Source: Burkholderia latens
GTDB taxonomy: Bacteria; Pseudomonadota; Gammaproteobacteria; Burkholderiales; Burkholderiaceae
DNA length: 64,000 nucleotides
Assembly (NCBI RefSeq): GCF_001718795.1
Contig: NZ_CP013437.1
Span: 434,001 to 498,000 of the forward strand
Direction: 5' to 3'
Shown here: positions 52,752 to 62,128 of the stretch, one piece after another
How the letters are laid out: each line of letters starts with the position of its first letter
Numbering within the stretch: the first letter of the stretch is position 1
Notes under the pieces: model-generated
What the model was told of the DNA's origin: nothing
The model's database searches: none
The model's input: the letters and a program-made list of their open reading frames with translations, nothing else
Program-made: the position numbers and the translations under genes

Positions 52752-53376
52752 GGTGGAGACTGACCGTCGACAGTGACTTGGTGCAGTGTAGTGCGGACAA
52801 TAATCGTCGTTTTTTGACGCCTCGCCTACCAAGACTCGTGACGAAGGCGCAGTCAGCAACGAGGCGACCTATTTGGCGCCGCTCAAGCGCGAGCTTTAGT
52901 CGCTCCGCGATGCAGGCCAGCCGTGATACCCAGGCTTTTGAGCGGGCGCTCGCAGCATAGTGCACGGTGATAAGGTGCCCTATCGTGCTGGCACATTAGC
53001 CCCGGCATCAGCGTTGGCCGCGACCGCGCGCGGTTCCGGGGCGACGCGAACGACTCTGCACGACCTGTTGCCGACGCTCGAGCCAATGACAGTGTAACGG
53101 CAGGTATGACACACAAACGGCCCCTGTCGCTCTTGGCATTCGGGATGCCATAGGCCCAGCCTGTCGTCGCCTTTGCCTGGCATGGCTCTGGCAACGACGT
53201 TTACCGAGCAGACTTTGAAGCCCTCAATAACGGCCGCCAGCATCGGCCATTAAGCGTCAAGACTGGATCTGCCACGCCAGAACCACCCGCAGCAACTGTC
53301 TCGCGAGCGGTCAGGTACGCCAGGATTTACCGGAGGAGCGGTTGAGTCCGATGGGCGTGACAGAAGTGAAGAGGCG
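52752..53376. other. Intergenic region with one possible small gene
   Basis: Apart from the small cysteine-bearing frame at 52980-53243 I see no gene. The ANTAR promoter should be at its left end on the minus strand. Confidence 0.45.
52980..53243 (-). CDS. Possible small cysteine-rich hypothetical protein
   Basis: An 87-residue frame starts MLAAVIEGFKVCSVNVVARA and contains WHPECQERQGPFVCHTCR, in which two or three cysteines and a histidine could bind a metal. I do not recognise a family and no clear ribosome-binding site precedes the ATG. It could be a fragment of a decayed gene or chance. No function is proposed. Confidence 0.25.
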   Translation of the reverse strand: MLAAVIEGFKVCSVNVVARAMPGKGDDRLGLWHPECQERQGPFVCHTCRYTVIGSSVGNRSCRVVRVAPEPRAVAANADAGANVPAR

Positions 53377-54231
53377 TCAGTTGCATCGAGCACGGGACGC
53401 CTTTACCTCGCGCGGCGAAGGCAGACCGAACTTGTCAAAGAGCCTCGCCAGATAAGAAGGCGATTCGATCCCTACGCTCAGCGCTGCCGACAGCACGGTT
53501 GTGCCGGGAACACTCAAGAGCGAACGCGCGCGCATGACACGTTGCCGGAGTTGATAATCGGTGACACTTTCACCGGTCTCCTCGCGGAAAATCCGGGTGA
53601 GATGACGTCGCGATATAGCGAATTCCGAAGCGATTGTCTCGATATCGATCCGCTCCGCCAGCATGACGTCAAGATACGCCTTGATTTCACTGACCAGCTG
53701 CTCGCGCGAAACCTTCCGATTGGCACCGCTCGGTGCGGCACTCAGCACAGCCGCCACGCACGCTGACGCAATCAGCCGATCGACCAGATCGCTTTGATAC
53801 CGCAACATGTCATGTGCTTCCTCCGTTTCGTTGTCCGCGTCGAGCCGTGTCTGCAAACGCAGTGCCCCGAGCAGAGCAGGCGGCGGCACGCAGTAGCGCG
53901 GTGCATCGCCCACGGCAATCCGGACATTGGATTTGCGCGCACAAAACGAAACGAAGTCGCGCTCCGCATAGACCGCCGTATGACAATGCTCGCCGGGATT
54001 GCTCGCCGTGTCGTGAAAAACCCCCGCCGGAACCATCGCAAGCACGCCGGCGCCGATGCGTTGCGAATGCTTTGAACACTCCGAAGTCAGCGTCAGCGAG
54101 CCTTGATTCGGCAACAGGAACATGAATTCTTCGTGCTCGTGCCACGACGTCACGTAATCGGCCATCGTGATGCGACGGGTCGCAGCCACGCGATCGGCGG
54201 GAATGTGCGATTTAGACGTCTGATAAAACAT
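53377..54231 (-). CDS. AraC-family regulator
   Basis: The 284-residue protein has an N-terminal cupin-like ligand domain (TSWHEHEEFMFLLPNQGSLT; the His pair could bind metal or ligand) and a C-terminal AraC double helix-turn-helix (IDIETIASEFAISRRHLTRI and SALSVGIESPSYLARLFDKF). It is divergent from the PhzF-like gene at 54437 across 205 bases, so it most likely controls that gene. The effector is unknown. Confidence 0.9.
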   Translation of the reverse strand: MFYQTSKSHIPADRVAATRRITMADYVTSWHEHEEFMFLLPNQGSLTLTSECSKHSQRIGAGVLAMVPAGVFHDTASNPGEHCHTAVYAERDFVSFCARKSNVRIAVGDAPRYCVPPPALLGALRLQTRLDADNETEEAHDMLRYQSDLVDRLIASACVAAVLSAAPSGANRKVSREQLVSEIKAYLDVMLAERIDIETIASEFAISRRHLTRIFREETGESVTDYQLRQRVMRARSLLSVPGTTVLSAALSVGIESPSYLARLFDKFGLPSPREVKASRARCN

Positions 54232-54436
54232 GGCGAATACCTGCGACTTGGGACTTGATAGGGGTGGGCAGCTCGGATGCCAACCGCCATGGCCCGATAG
54301 TTCGCATTATCCGGCCCAAATGGAAGCGAATAAAAAACGCAGGCCGTGCATGCTGCGAGAGACGACGGACTGGCCTTTGCGCCAGCTTCACACAAGGCGG
54401 CATACCGAGCGGCGGAGCTAATAAGGGAGCAAGCGC

Positions 54437-55309
54437 ATGAGCATCGTACAACGTGTGCGGCTCGTACGGGTATTTTCGACCACCGACGAGGGCGGCAATC
54501 CGGCTCCGGTTGTGCTCGATGCGAACGGCTGGTCCGACGCGCAGATGAAAGAGGTGGCCCGCAGGTATGGTCTGGAAAGCGGGTTCGTGATGCGCGCCGT
54601 CGATCCGCGCCATGATTTCCGCTTCCGCTTTTTTGTGCCCAACCACGAGATGGAGATGTGCGGACACGCGGCGCTGGGCGCATTGTGGCTGCTGCGTCAG
54701 ACAGGCGCATGGCGCACGAACACAGCGCTGATTGAAACGCTGAGCGGCAGCGTCGAAGCACGTTACGACGCGTCCGACGCGCGGATCGAAGTCAGCCAGC
54801 CTGCGGGGCGCACCGAGCCGGTTGTTGACGTGGCGCTCATCGCCAGAACACTCGATGTATTGAACCTGGTTGCGGGCGATCTGCTGCCTGTCGGCATCGT
54901 CAACGCAACGACGAGCCGCACCAAAACGCTGGTGCCGGTCCGCTCGACTTCACGGCTGAATGCGATCACGCCGAAACTCGACCAAGTCGAAGGCTTGTGC
55001 GACGCGCTGTCGTCCACCGGTCTGTATCCGTTTTCGCCGGTTGTCAGCGCCCCGCACGTGTTCGAGGCACGGCAATTCCCGCGCGCGTCCGGCTATCCGG
55101 AAGACGCGGCGACCGGCATCGCAGCGGCAGCGCTCCTGTACGGTGCGCATCGCTATGGGCTCGTCGCCGCGGGGGGACGCGGCATCGTCGTGCGTCAGGG
55201 CGTGGCGATGGGGCGTCCGTCGGCGATCACGGTGAACTTTCGCGATCCGGCCGATAAAGGCAGCGGGTGTTGGCTCAGTGGCCCGGTTTGTCTGATCGAC
55301 GAGGTCTGA
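54437..55309 (+). CDS. PhzF-family isomerase-like protein
   Basis: The 290-residue protein matches the PhzF/YddE family with two similar halves of the diaminopimelate-epimerase fold: VRVFSTTDEGGNPAPVVL, GLESGFVM with catalytic Glu47, MEMCGHAALG and, in the second half, ASGYPEDAATGIAAAALLYG and GRGIVVRQGVAMGRPS. No phenazine genes are near, so a role in another isomerisation is more likely than phenazine synthesis. GGAG-like AAGGGAGC precedes the ATG. The wHTH-ATPase gene starts three bases after its stop. Confidence 0.9.
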   Translation: MSIVQRVRLVRVFSTTDEGGNPAPVVLDANGWSDAQMKEVARRYGLESGFVMRAVDPRHDFRFRFFVPNHEMEMCGHAALGALWLLRQTGAWRTNTALIETLSGSVEARYDASDARIEVSQPAGRTEPVVDVALIARTLDVLNLVAGDLLPVGIVNATTSRTKTLVPVRSTSRLNAITPKLDQVEGLCDALSSTGLYPFSPVVSAPHVFEARQFPRASGYPEDAATGIAAAALLYGAHRYGLVAAGGRGIVVRQGVAMGRPSAITVNFRDPADKGSGCWLSGPVCLIDEV

Positions 55310-55312
55310 GCG

Positions 55313-56773
55313 ATGTTGCTAGGCACACTCGAAGTCGATTTGTCGACGCGCTCGCTGCGACGTGACGGGAAAGCTGTCCATGTCGGTTCGCGTGCGTTTG
55401 ACGTGCTCGCGGTACTGTTGTCGGCGGCGGGACGTCTCGTAACGAAAGACGAGTTGATGGGCGCGGTCTGGCCCGGGACCGTCGTTGAAGAAAACACTCT
55501 GCACGTGCACGTCGCCGCGTTGCGAAAATTGCTCGGACCGCAGCGCGATCTGATCGTGACCGTACCCGGCCGCGGTTACCGACTTACTCGCAGACAAGCC
55601 CCGAGCGCGAATTTGGCGATGACTGGCGATATCCCGCAACGGCAAAGGGCACTCACAGGACGCGATGGCCTGGTCTCCGATATCTCGGCAATACTCGACA
55701 CGACGCATGTATTGACACTGGTGGGCGCCGGCGGAGTTGGGAAAACAAGCGCGGCGATTGAAGCTGCTCATGCGGCACTATGCGACCGTTTTGATATCAC
55801 GCGTTTCGTCAACCTTGCCGACGCCGCCACTGCCGGCCTGGTTTTGCAAAAAGTAGCTACGGCATTCGGCTTATCGATATCGGAAGACAGGTGGGGCGTG
55901 GACGAGCTTGCCGCAGCTCTACCACAAGATCGCACGCTGCTAGTGCTCGACAACGCTGAGCACGTCATCGATGCAGTCGCTCGACTTGTCGATTCGGTTT
56001 GCGTCCGGCATGACAACTTGCGGATGCTCGTAACGAGCCGCGAGCCGCTGAGAGTACCAGGTGAAGCCGTGTTGCGCGTGCGCCCACTCCAGGTGCCGCT
56101 CCCCGGCTCGTCCACCACGGAGATCCTGGATTGTGCGGCAGTGCAGTTGTTTATGCAGCGCGCGGAACAGTCAGGTTGCGACCTTGATAGTTTGAGAAAA
56201 AGCGCCCATCTCGTTGGGAACATCTGTCGCCGGCTCGACGGTAATCCACTGGCGATCGAAATGGCAGTGGCACGTGTCGGTACATTCGGCCTTAGCGGTG
56301 TTCACGGATTTCTCGACGACCGCTTCAAGTTGCTGACACGTGGATACAGGACGGCTCTTTCGCACCACCAGACGTTGCTGGCTAGCTTCGATTGGAGCTT
56401 TGCGTCGCTGAGCCCGTCGAGTCAGAAGCTATTTGGGCAGATTGCCGAATTCCAGAGTGCTTTTACGTTCGAGGCATTACGCGCGCTAGTATGTGACAGG
56501 AGCTATACAGTGTCCGACGTAGCCAGCGACATTGCCGAATTGACCGACAAGTCTCTGGTGAGTGTCGAGCCGGATCGAGACGGACACAGATTTTTTCTTT
56601 CCGAATCCGCTCGAGCATACGCATTGCAAAAGCGTCGCCTCGGAAGGGGCGACATTCAAATGCTCGCGCAGTATGCCGGTTACAACTTCGCTGCTCGTGG
56701 CGCGGCTCCGACCATCGGAACGGATTCGTTCAACGCGAAAGCGGAAGAGCGGGCGCTTGCCTACGACATCTGA
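55313..56773 (+). CDS. wHTH-ATPase regulator, probably truncated
   Basis: The 486-residue product has an OmpR-type winged helix (about residues 1-95: GSRAFDVLAVLLSAAGRLVT and NTLHVHVAALRKLLGP), then a STAND/AAA-type NTPase domain with P-loop LVGAGGVGKTS, Walker-B-like LLVLDNAEHV and the sensor TSREPL. Related full-length regulators (predicted-ATPase type) continue for several hundred residues with TPR-like repeats; here the protein stops soon after the ATPase module with an unmatched-looking tail (SFNAKAEERALAYDI), and an IS66 transposase fragment begins just beyond. Truncation by an insertion event is therefore likely. It is tightly joined to the PhzF-like gene. Confidence 0.8.
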   Translation: MLLGTLEVDLSTRSLRRDGKAVHVGSRAFDVLAVLLSAAGRLVTKDELMGAVWPGTVVEENTLHVHVAALRKLLGPQRDLIVTVPGRGYRLTRRQAPSANLAMTGDIPQRQRALTGRDGLVSDISAILDTTHVLTLVGAGGVGKTSAAIEAAHAALCDRFDITRFVNLADAATAGLVLQKVATAFGLSISEDRWGVDELAAALPQDRTLLVLDNAEHVIDAVARLVDSVCVRHDNLRMLVTSREPLRVPGEAVLRVRPLQVPLPGSSTTEILDCAAVQLFMQRAEQSGCDLDSLRKSAHLVGNICRRLDGNPLAIEMAVARVGTFGLSGVHGFLDDRFKLLTRGYRTALSHHQTLLASFDWSFASLSPSSQKLFGQIAEFQSAFTFEALRALVCDRSYTVSDVASDIAELTDKSLVSVEPDRDGHRFFLSESARAYALQKRRLGRGDIQMLAQYAGYNFAARGAAPTIGTDSFNAKAEERALAYDI

Positions 56774-56847
56774 GCATGCAGGGAAGTGGCATGCGTGGCC
56801 CCGCTAACGCCACCGAGCGAATAGCATCGGCCAGGTGAATGTGCTCT

Positions 56848-57015
56848 ACGGGTGGCGAACGTGCCGCCGCGATGTATAGCCTGATCGGCACCGCACGCGT
56901 GAACGGCCTCGATCGCGACGCGTATCTCGCCTACGTCCTCGAGCACATTGCTGACCAGCCGATCAATCGCATCGACGAACTGCTGCCGTCGAACGTGGCG
57001 CCGTCGCTGCCGTCC
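56848..57015 (+). pseudogene. IS66 transposase C-terminal remnant
   Basis: This stretch reads GGERAAAMYSLIGTARVNGL, then AYLAYVLEHIADQPINRIDE and LLPSNV, the conserved C-terminal end of IS66-family transposases (about 55 residues). The catalytic DDE core and all upstream parts are missing, as are recognisable inverted repeats and target duplications, so it is a decayed leftover. It begins 74 bases after the truncated wHTH-ATPase gene. Confidence 0.85.
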
Positions 57016-57492
57016 ACTGCCCACATCCAACCCCTCCGCGAGCGTCGCGATTCATCGTCGTCGACAACCTGCACAAATGAAAAAAAACGGCGCCGAGCCG
57101 GGTTCACCGAGTGAGGCGAGAAGGATCAAGGGCGAGCCAGGTGACGCCCGCACTTCGATTCGACTCCGCTCGCGACCAGCGCCCGCATCTGCTGCCAAAG
57201 ATTCTGCTCGCGCCCGCCGAGCTCGTCGCGCATGCGGAACAGCTCCGTCCCACAAGCAATCTTTAGTTGCGCTACTGCCGGGCAATCGCCGCTTGCAGAT
57301 TGAAGCGTTCTCCGGTTCGCGTTTCATGCTCATCGGCTCGAGAGCGCTTGCGAGCCAGGGTGTCGACTGATTCCCCCGTACGGCCACGTAACACCATATA
57401 TAACGATTCATTTAACTTTCCGTGAGGACTTCGACACCGGCCGCTGACTACTCTGTGCGCATGTTTTCAGGACCTGCTTCCAGGAGCCGATC
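57016..57492. other. Intergenic region with degenerate coding traces
   Basis: No full gene is supported. A minus-strand frame near 57135-57250 (ELFRMRDELGGREQNLWQQM) has protein-like composition but no start and several interruptions, fitting decay around the IS66 remnant. The promoter for the Msr operon should lie at the right end. Confidence 0.4.
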
Positions 57493-58038
57493 ATGCCCAC
57501 CCGCAGACACCTGCTGTTCGCCGGCGCCACCGGCCTTGCCGCGCTCGCGACGCTGTCGTCCACCGGCCGCCGCGCGCTCGTCGGTCGCGTGTTCGCCGCG
57601 CCGCCCGCCGCTCCGGGGCACACCCCCGCTCCGACGGCCGCCCCGTTCGAAATCACGCGCAGCGACGCCGAATGGCGCCGCCGCCTCACGCGTGCGCAAT
57701 ACAACGTGCTGCGCGATGCCGGCACCGAGCCGCCGTACAGCAGCCCGCTGAACGACGAGCATCGCCGCGGCACCTTTGCGTGCGCCGGCTGTGACCTCGC
57801 GCTGTTCTCGTCGGCCGCCAAGTTCGACAGCCACACCGGTTGGCCGAGCTTCTGGAAGCCGCTCGACCATGCGGTGGCGACCGAGGCCGATGCGTCGTAC
57901 GGGATGGCGCGCACCGAAGTGCACTGCCGCCGCTGCGGCGGCCATCTCGGCCACGTGTTCGACGACGGCCCCCCACCCACCGGCCTGCGCTACTGCATGA
58001 ACGGGCTCGCGCTCGCCTTCCACCCGGCCACTGCCTGA
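57493..58038 (+). CDS. msrB: Exported methionine-R-sulfoxide reductase MsrB
   Basis: The 181-residue protein has a twin-arginine-like signal (PTRRHLLFAGATGLAALATL) and then a full MsrB domain. Structural zinc cysteines occur as CAGC (Cys97, Cys100) and CRRC; the catalytic cysteine is Cys168 in RYCMNG, where RYCINS is usual. MsrB reduces methionine-R-sulfoxide in oxidised proteins. Export implies action in the periplasm. It is first in a three-gene set with DipZ and MsrA, spaced 36 and 54 bases apart, so reducing power is probably supplied by DipZ. Confidence 0.93.
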   Translation: MPTRRHLLFAGATGLAALATLSSTGRRALVGRVFAAPPAAPGHTPAPTAAPFEITRSDAEWRRRLTRAQYNVLRDAGTEPPYSSPLNDEHRRGTFACAGCDLALFSSAAKFDSHTGWPSFWKPLDHAVATEADASYGMARTEVHCRRCGGHLGHVFDDGPPPTGLRYCMNGLALAFHPATA

Positions 58039-58074
58039 CGCGTCGCCGATTCCCGACCGACCGGAGACTGCCCC

Positions 58075-59946
58075 ATGCTGCTCATCGTCCTCGCCTACCT
58101 CGGCGGCATACTCACGATCCTGAGCCCGTGCATCCTGCCCGTGCTGCCGTTCGTGTTCGCGCGCGCCGACCAGCCATTCATCCGTACCGGCCTGCCGCTG
58201 TTGATCGGCATGGCGCTCACGTTCGCGGTCGTCGCGACGCTCGCCGCCGTCGGCGGCGGATGGGTCGCGCAGGCCAACCAGGCCGGCCGCTGGCTCGCCA
58301 TCGTGCTGCTCGCGGTGTTCGGCCTGACGCTGCTGCTGCCGCGCTTCGCCGAACACCTGACGCGCCCGCTCGTCGCGGCCGGCAACCGGCTCACCGGCTT
58401 CGCGCAGCGCGACGGCCGCGCTGCCGGCCCCGCGTCGTCGCTGCTGCTCGGCGTCGCGACCGGCCTGCTGTGGGCGCCGTGCGCGGGCCCGATCCTCGGG
58501 CTCGTGCTGACCGGTGCCGCGTTGCACGGCGCGAACGTCGGCACGACGCTGCTGCTCGTCGCGTATGCGGCCGGCGCGGCGACGTCGCTCGGCATCGCAC
58601 TGGCGATCGGCGGGAAGGTGTTCGCCGCGATGAAACGTTCGCTCGGCGCCGGCGAATGGATCCGGCGCGCGATCGGCGCGGCGCTGCTCGCCGGCGTCGG
58701 CGCGATCGCGCTCGGCCTCGATACGGGTGCGCTCGCCCAACTGTCGACCGTCACGACGGGCGGCCTCGAGACGAAGCTCGTCGACCGGCTCGGCGGACGC
58801 TCGCATGGCGCGCCGGCGGCGATGGCCGCGACAAGTGACACGAGCTCCGGCAACGGCGGCGCGGCAGCCGGCGCGATGATGGCCGCCACATCCGATGGCG
58901 CCCCGGCCCCCGGCGGCGCAATGATGCGCGCCGCCGACACGTCGCCCGCGATGCGCACGACTGCCGCGCTGCCCGTCGAAGGCACGCTGCCATCGCTCGA
59001 CGGCGCGGTGCAGTGGCTGAACTCGCCGCCGCTGACGGCTGCCGGCCTGCGCGGCAAAGTCGTGCTCGTCGATTTCTGGACGTATTCGTGCATCAACTGC
59101 CTGCGCACGCTGCCGTACACCACCGCGTGGGCGCGCAAGTACGCGCCGTACGGGCTCGTCGTGATCGGCGTGCACGCGCCCGAGTTCGCGTTCGAACGCG
59201 ACATCGGCAACGTGAAGAATGCCGTGCACGATCTCCGCATCGACTATCCGGTTGCGATCGACAACGGTTATGCGATCTGGCGCGCGTTCGGCAACGAATA
59301 CTGGCCCGCACACTACTTCGTCGACGCGCAAGGACGTATCCGCCATCACCACTTCGGCGAAGGCGAATACGCGCAGTCGGAGCGCGCGATCCAGTCGCTG
59401 CTTGCGGAAGCCGGTCACCCCGAGGCGCTGAACGTGCCGCTCGGCCTCACGGGCGCCCCCGCGAAGGGTGCGCTCGCGGCGGCAGACAGCGCGGACGTCC
59501 GCTCACCCGAAACGTATGTCGGCTATGCGCGCGCGGAAGACTTCACGTCTGCCGGCGGCGTGGTGCGCGACATGGCGCACCGGTACGACGCACCCGCACA
59601 TCCGGACCTCAACGACTGGGGTCTCGCAGGCACGTGGCAGGTCGGCGCCGAACGCGCGACGCTCGCCGCGCCGGGCGGCAGCATCGTGTATCGCTTCCAT
59701 GCGCGCGATCTGCACCTCGTGCTCGGCCCGGGCGCGAACGGCAAGCCGGTGCGCTTTCGCGTGACGCTCGACGGCGCCGCACCCGGCGCAGCACACGGTG
59801 CCGACGTCGACGCGCAAGGCTACGGCACCGTCACCGGCCAACGCCTGTACCAGCTGGTGCGGCAACCAGGCGCGATCGCGGACCGCACGTTCTCGATCGA
59901 GTTTCTCGACCCGGGCGTCGATGCGTATGCATTCACGTTCGGTTGA
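58075..59946 (+). CDS. dipZ: DipZ-type thiol:disulfide transmembrane carrier
   Basis: The 623-residue product has an N-terminal CcdA-like six-helix membrane part (PCILPVLPFVFAR and APCAGPILGL hold its paired cysteines), a linker, a periplasmic TlpA-like thioredoxin domain (about residues 320-440) with redox pair CINC (Cys339, Cys342), and a C-terminal beta-rich domain (about 470-620) typical of DipZ. The protein moves electrons from cytoplasmic thioredoxin to the periplasm. Its place between exported MsrB and MsrA makes these reductases its probable clients. Confidence 0.92.
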   Translation: MLLIVLAYLGGILTILSPCILPVLPFVFARADQPFIRTGLPLLIGMALTFAVVATLAAVGGGWVAQANQAGRWLAIVLLAVFGLTLLLPRFAEHLTRPLVAAGNRLTGFAQRDGRAAGPASSLLLGVATGLLWAPCAGPILGLVLTGAALHGANVGTTLLLVAYAAGAATSLGIALAIGGKVFAAMKRSLGAGEWIRRAIGAALLAGVGAIALGLDTGALAQLSTVTTGGLETKLVDRLGGRSHGAPAAMAATSDTSSGNGGAAAGAMMAATSDGAPAPGGAMMRAADTSPAMRTTAALPVEGTLPSLDGAVQWLNSPPLTAAGLRGKVVLVDFWTYSCINCLRTLPYTTAWARKYAPYGLVVIGVHAPEFAFERDIGNVKNAVHDLRIDYPVAIDNGYAIWRAFGNEYWPAHYFVDAQGRIRHHHFGEGEYAQSERAIQSLLAEAGHPEALNVPLGLTGAPAKGALAAADSADVRSPETYVGYARAEDFTSAGGVVRDMAHRYDAPAHPDLNDWGLAGTWQVGAERATLAAPGGSIVYRFHARDLHLVLGPGANGKPVRFRVTLDGAAPGAAHGADVDAQGYGTVTGQRLYQLVRQPGAIADRTFSIEFLDPGVDAYAFTFG

Positions 59947-60000
59947 ACGCACGCCGGCGCCATGTCCCGTATTCCGTCCCGCATTTCGAAGGAGCAATTG

Positions 60001-60744
60001 ATGATCCCGACCTCCACTTCCGATTCCGGCCCGCGGCGACGGTCCGCGATGCTGCGCCGCATCGGCGCAATCGCCGTCGCGGCCGCCGCCGTGTTCGGCT
60101 ACCAACGCATCGTCAATTCCGCGGAGCCGATGCGCACCGTGCCCGCGCCGGCGCTCGACGAAACGCCGGGTGCGTCCCGCGACGAAACCGCCGTGTTCGC
60201 CGGCGGCTGCTTCTGGGGCGTGCAAGGCGTGTTCGAGCACGTGAAGGGCGTGAAGCAGGTCACGGCAGGCTACGCAGGCGGCGCGTCCGAAACCGCGCAC
60301 TATGCGCTCGTCGGTACGGGGCTGACCGGTCACGCCGAATCGGTGCGCATCGTCTACGATCCGACGCAGATCACGTATGGCCGGCTGCTGCAGGTGTTCT
60401 TCTCCGTGGCGCACGACCCGACCGAACTGAATCGCCAGGGCCCCGACGAAGGGTCGCAATACCGATCCGCGATCTTCCCGACCACCGCGCAGCAGCGGGC
60501 CGTCGCGACCGCGTACATCGCGCAGCTCGGCGCCGCGCACACGTTCCCTGCACCGGTCGTCACACGCGTCGAGCCGTACAAGGGCTTCTATGCGGCCGAG
60601 GCGTATCACCAGAACTACCTCGAGCTGCATCCGGACGCGCCGTACATTGCATACAACGACCTGCCGAAAGTCGCCGGGCTGAAGCAGCGCTTCCCCGCGC
60701 TGTACCGTGCCGACGCGGTGCTGTGGCGCGACGCGCGACTTTGA
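60001..60744 (+). CDS. msrA: Exported methionine-S-sulfoxide reductase MsrA
   Basis: The 247-residue product has an N-terminal hydrophobic signal or anchor (IGAIAVAAAAVFGYQRI) and an MsrA domain with catalytic GCFWG (Cys70), GYAGG and YHQNYLELHP. MsrA reduces methionine-S-sulfoxide. I chose the ATG at 60001 because AAGGAG lies eight bases before it; one at 59962 gives an extension before the signal. Together with MsrB and DipZ this covers both sulfoxide forms plus the electron source, as PilB does in Neisseria in one polypeptide. Confidence 0.93.
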   Translation: MIPTSTSDSGPRRRSAMLRRIGAIAVAAAAVFGYQRIVNSAEPMRTVPAPALDETPGASRDETAVFAGGCFWGVQGVFEHVKGVKQVTAGYAGGASETAHYALVGTGLTGHAESVRIVYDPTQITYGRLLQVFFSVAHDPTELNRQGPDEGSQYRSAIFPTTAQQRAVATAYIAQLGAAHTFPAPVVTRVEPYKGFYAAEAYHQNYLELHPDAPYIAYNDLPKVAGLKQRFPALYRADAVLWRDARL

Positions 60745-60961
60745 CCGAACGCGCGGCGACGTGGGACGGCCGACGCGCGGCATCAGCACAGCGCGCCGCC
60801 GCCCGCGTTTGCGCCGCATCAATGAAACGCACGCCGCCCCGACCGGGCAAACCCGCATCGGATCAGCTTCGCGGGCCAACTTCGCGTAGACTTCTCCAGA
60901 TCAGTCCCCGCCGCGCGTCGCGCGGCGCCTGGAACTCTTCAGCCAGCAGGAGGCGTCACGC

Positions 60962-62083
60962 ATGCGCGCAGTGCCTTTGTCTGACAGCAGCACCCTGGAC
61001 CAACCCTCCACCGGCGCGGTCGTGCGCGACCTGCGCCGCGTGCCGATCCATCCCGATCACTGGTATCCGCTCGCGTGGTCGCGCGAGCTCAAGCGCGGCA
61101 AGACGCTCGGCGTGCGCTTCGCCGGCGATCCGATCGTGCTCGTGCGTACCGAATCGGGCGCCGTGTACGCGCTCGAAGATCGTTGCGCGCACCGCCAGGT
61201 CCCGCTGCATGCGGGCGTCGTGAGCGGCGAAACGCTGCGCTGCTGCTACCACGGCTGGACCTACGCGTGCGACAGCGGCCGCTGCGTCGACGTGCCGTAC
61301 CTCGGCCGCGAGCGTCTGCCCAACGGCGTACGCGCCTATCCGTGCCGCGAGTCGCACGGGCTGATCTTCGTGTTCCCCGGCGACGCGGCACGCGCGAACG
61401 AACGCCCGTTCCCCGCGCTCGCGTCAGCCGACGACCCGGCATTCAAGACGCGCCGCTTCGGCCGCGAGGTCAAATGCCACTACTCGTTCATGCACGAAAA
61501 CCTGATGGACATGAACCATCAGTTCCTGCACCGCAAGCAGATGGGGCAGATGCGGGCGCGCTCGATCGGCCGCCGGCGCGGCGACGACTGGGTCGAGGTC
61601 GATTACACGTTCGCGCGGATGGAAGGCAAGCAGCCGGTAGGCGAGGCGCTCGTATTCGGTTCGAGCAAGAAACCCGGCGACCAGGCCAACAAGAGCGTGA
61701 TGACGGTCCGCACCGAGTATCCGTACCAGACGCTCCAGATCCGCTCGAGCGAGGGCACGCTGGTGATGGACCTGTGGATCGTCTACGTGCCGCTCGACGC
61801 CGAGCAGCGCACCAATCGCACGTTCGGACTGCTGTCGATCCACAAGCCCGGCATCCCGTTCGCACTCGATCTCGCGTGGCCGCTGCTCGTATGGTTCACC
61901 GAGCGGATTTTCCGCGAGGATCGCTGGATCGTCGAACGCGAACAGGAAGCGCACGACCGGCAGGGCGCCGACTGGAACCACGAGGTGTTCCCGGTCATCA
62001 ACGAGCTGCGCGACCTGCTGCGCCAGTGCGGCGCGCGCACGGTGATCCCGATCCGCGAGGCGCACGCAAACGACGCGCGCTGA
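60962..62083 (+). CDS. Rieske-type aromatic ring-hydroxylating oxygenase subunit
   Basis: The 373-residue protein carries an N-terminal Rieske [2Fe-2S] domain with the ligands Cys75, His77 (RCAHRQVPLHAG) and Cys94, His97 (RCCYHGW), and a C-terminal catalytic domain with the mononuclear-iron motif ENLMDMNHQFLHR. It resembles VanA/Pobilactone-type single-component oxygenases such as vanillate demethylase; the size and lack of a small subunit gene agree. No reductase gene is adjacent, so an unlinked partner would be required. The gene follows msrA by 217 bases and is convergent with the dihydropyrimidinase gene. Confidence 0.9.
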   Translation: MRAVPLSDSSTLDQPSTGAVVRDLRRVPIHPDHWYPLAWSRELKRGKTLGVRFAGDPIVLVRTESGAVYALEDRCAHRQVPLHAGVVSGETLRCCYHGWTYACDSGRCVDVPYLGRERLPNGVRAYPCRESHGLIFVFPGDAARANERPFPALASADDPAFKTRRFGREVKCHYSFMHENLMDMNHQFLHRKQMGQMRARSIGRRRGDDWVEVDYTFARMEGKQPVGEALVFGSSKKPGDQANKSVMTVRTEYPYQTLQIRSSEGTLVMDLWIVYVPLDAEQRTNRTFGLLSIHKPGIPFALDLAWPLLVWFTERIFREDRWIVEREQEAHDRQGADWNHEVFPVINELRDLLRQCGARTVIPIREAHANDAR

Positions 62084-62128
62084 ACACCGCCGCGAGCGCG
62101 CCGCAGCGCGCCCGCGGGGCCGATGCGT

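Noticed and set aside
54437..55309. Phenazine biosynthesis gene phzF
   Set aside because: Only the general PhzF fold is supported; no other phenazine genes are present, so the symbol is not used.
56848..57492. Complete insertion sequence
   Set aside because: Only the last 55 or so residues of an IS66 transposase are readable and no inverted repeats or target duplication were found.
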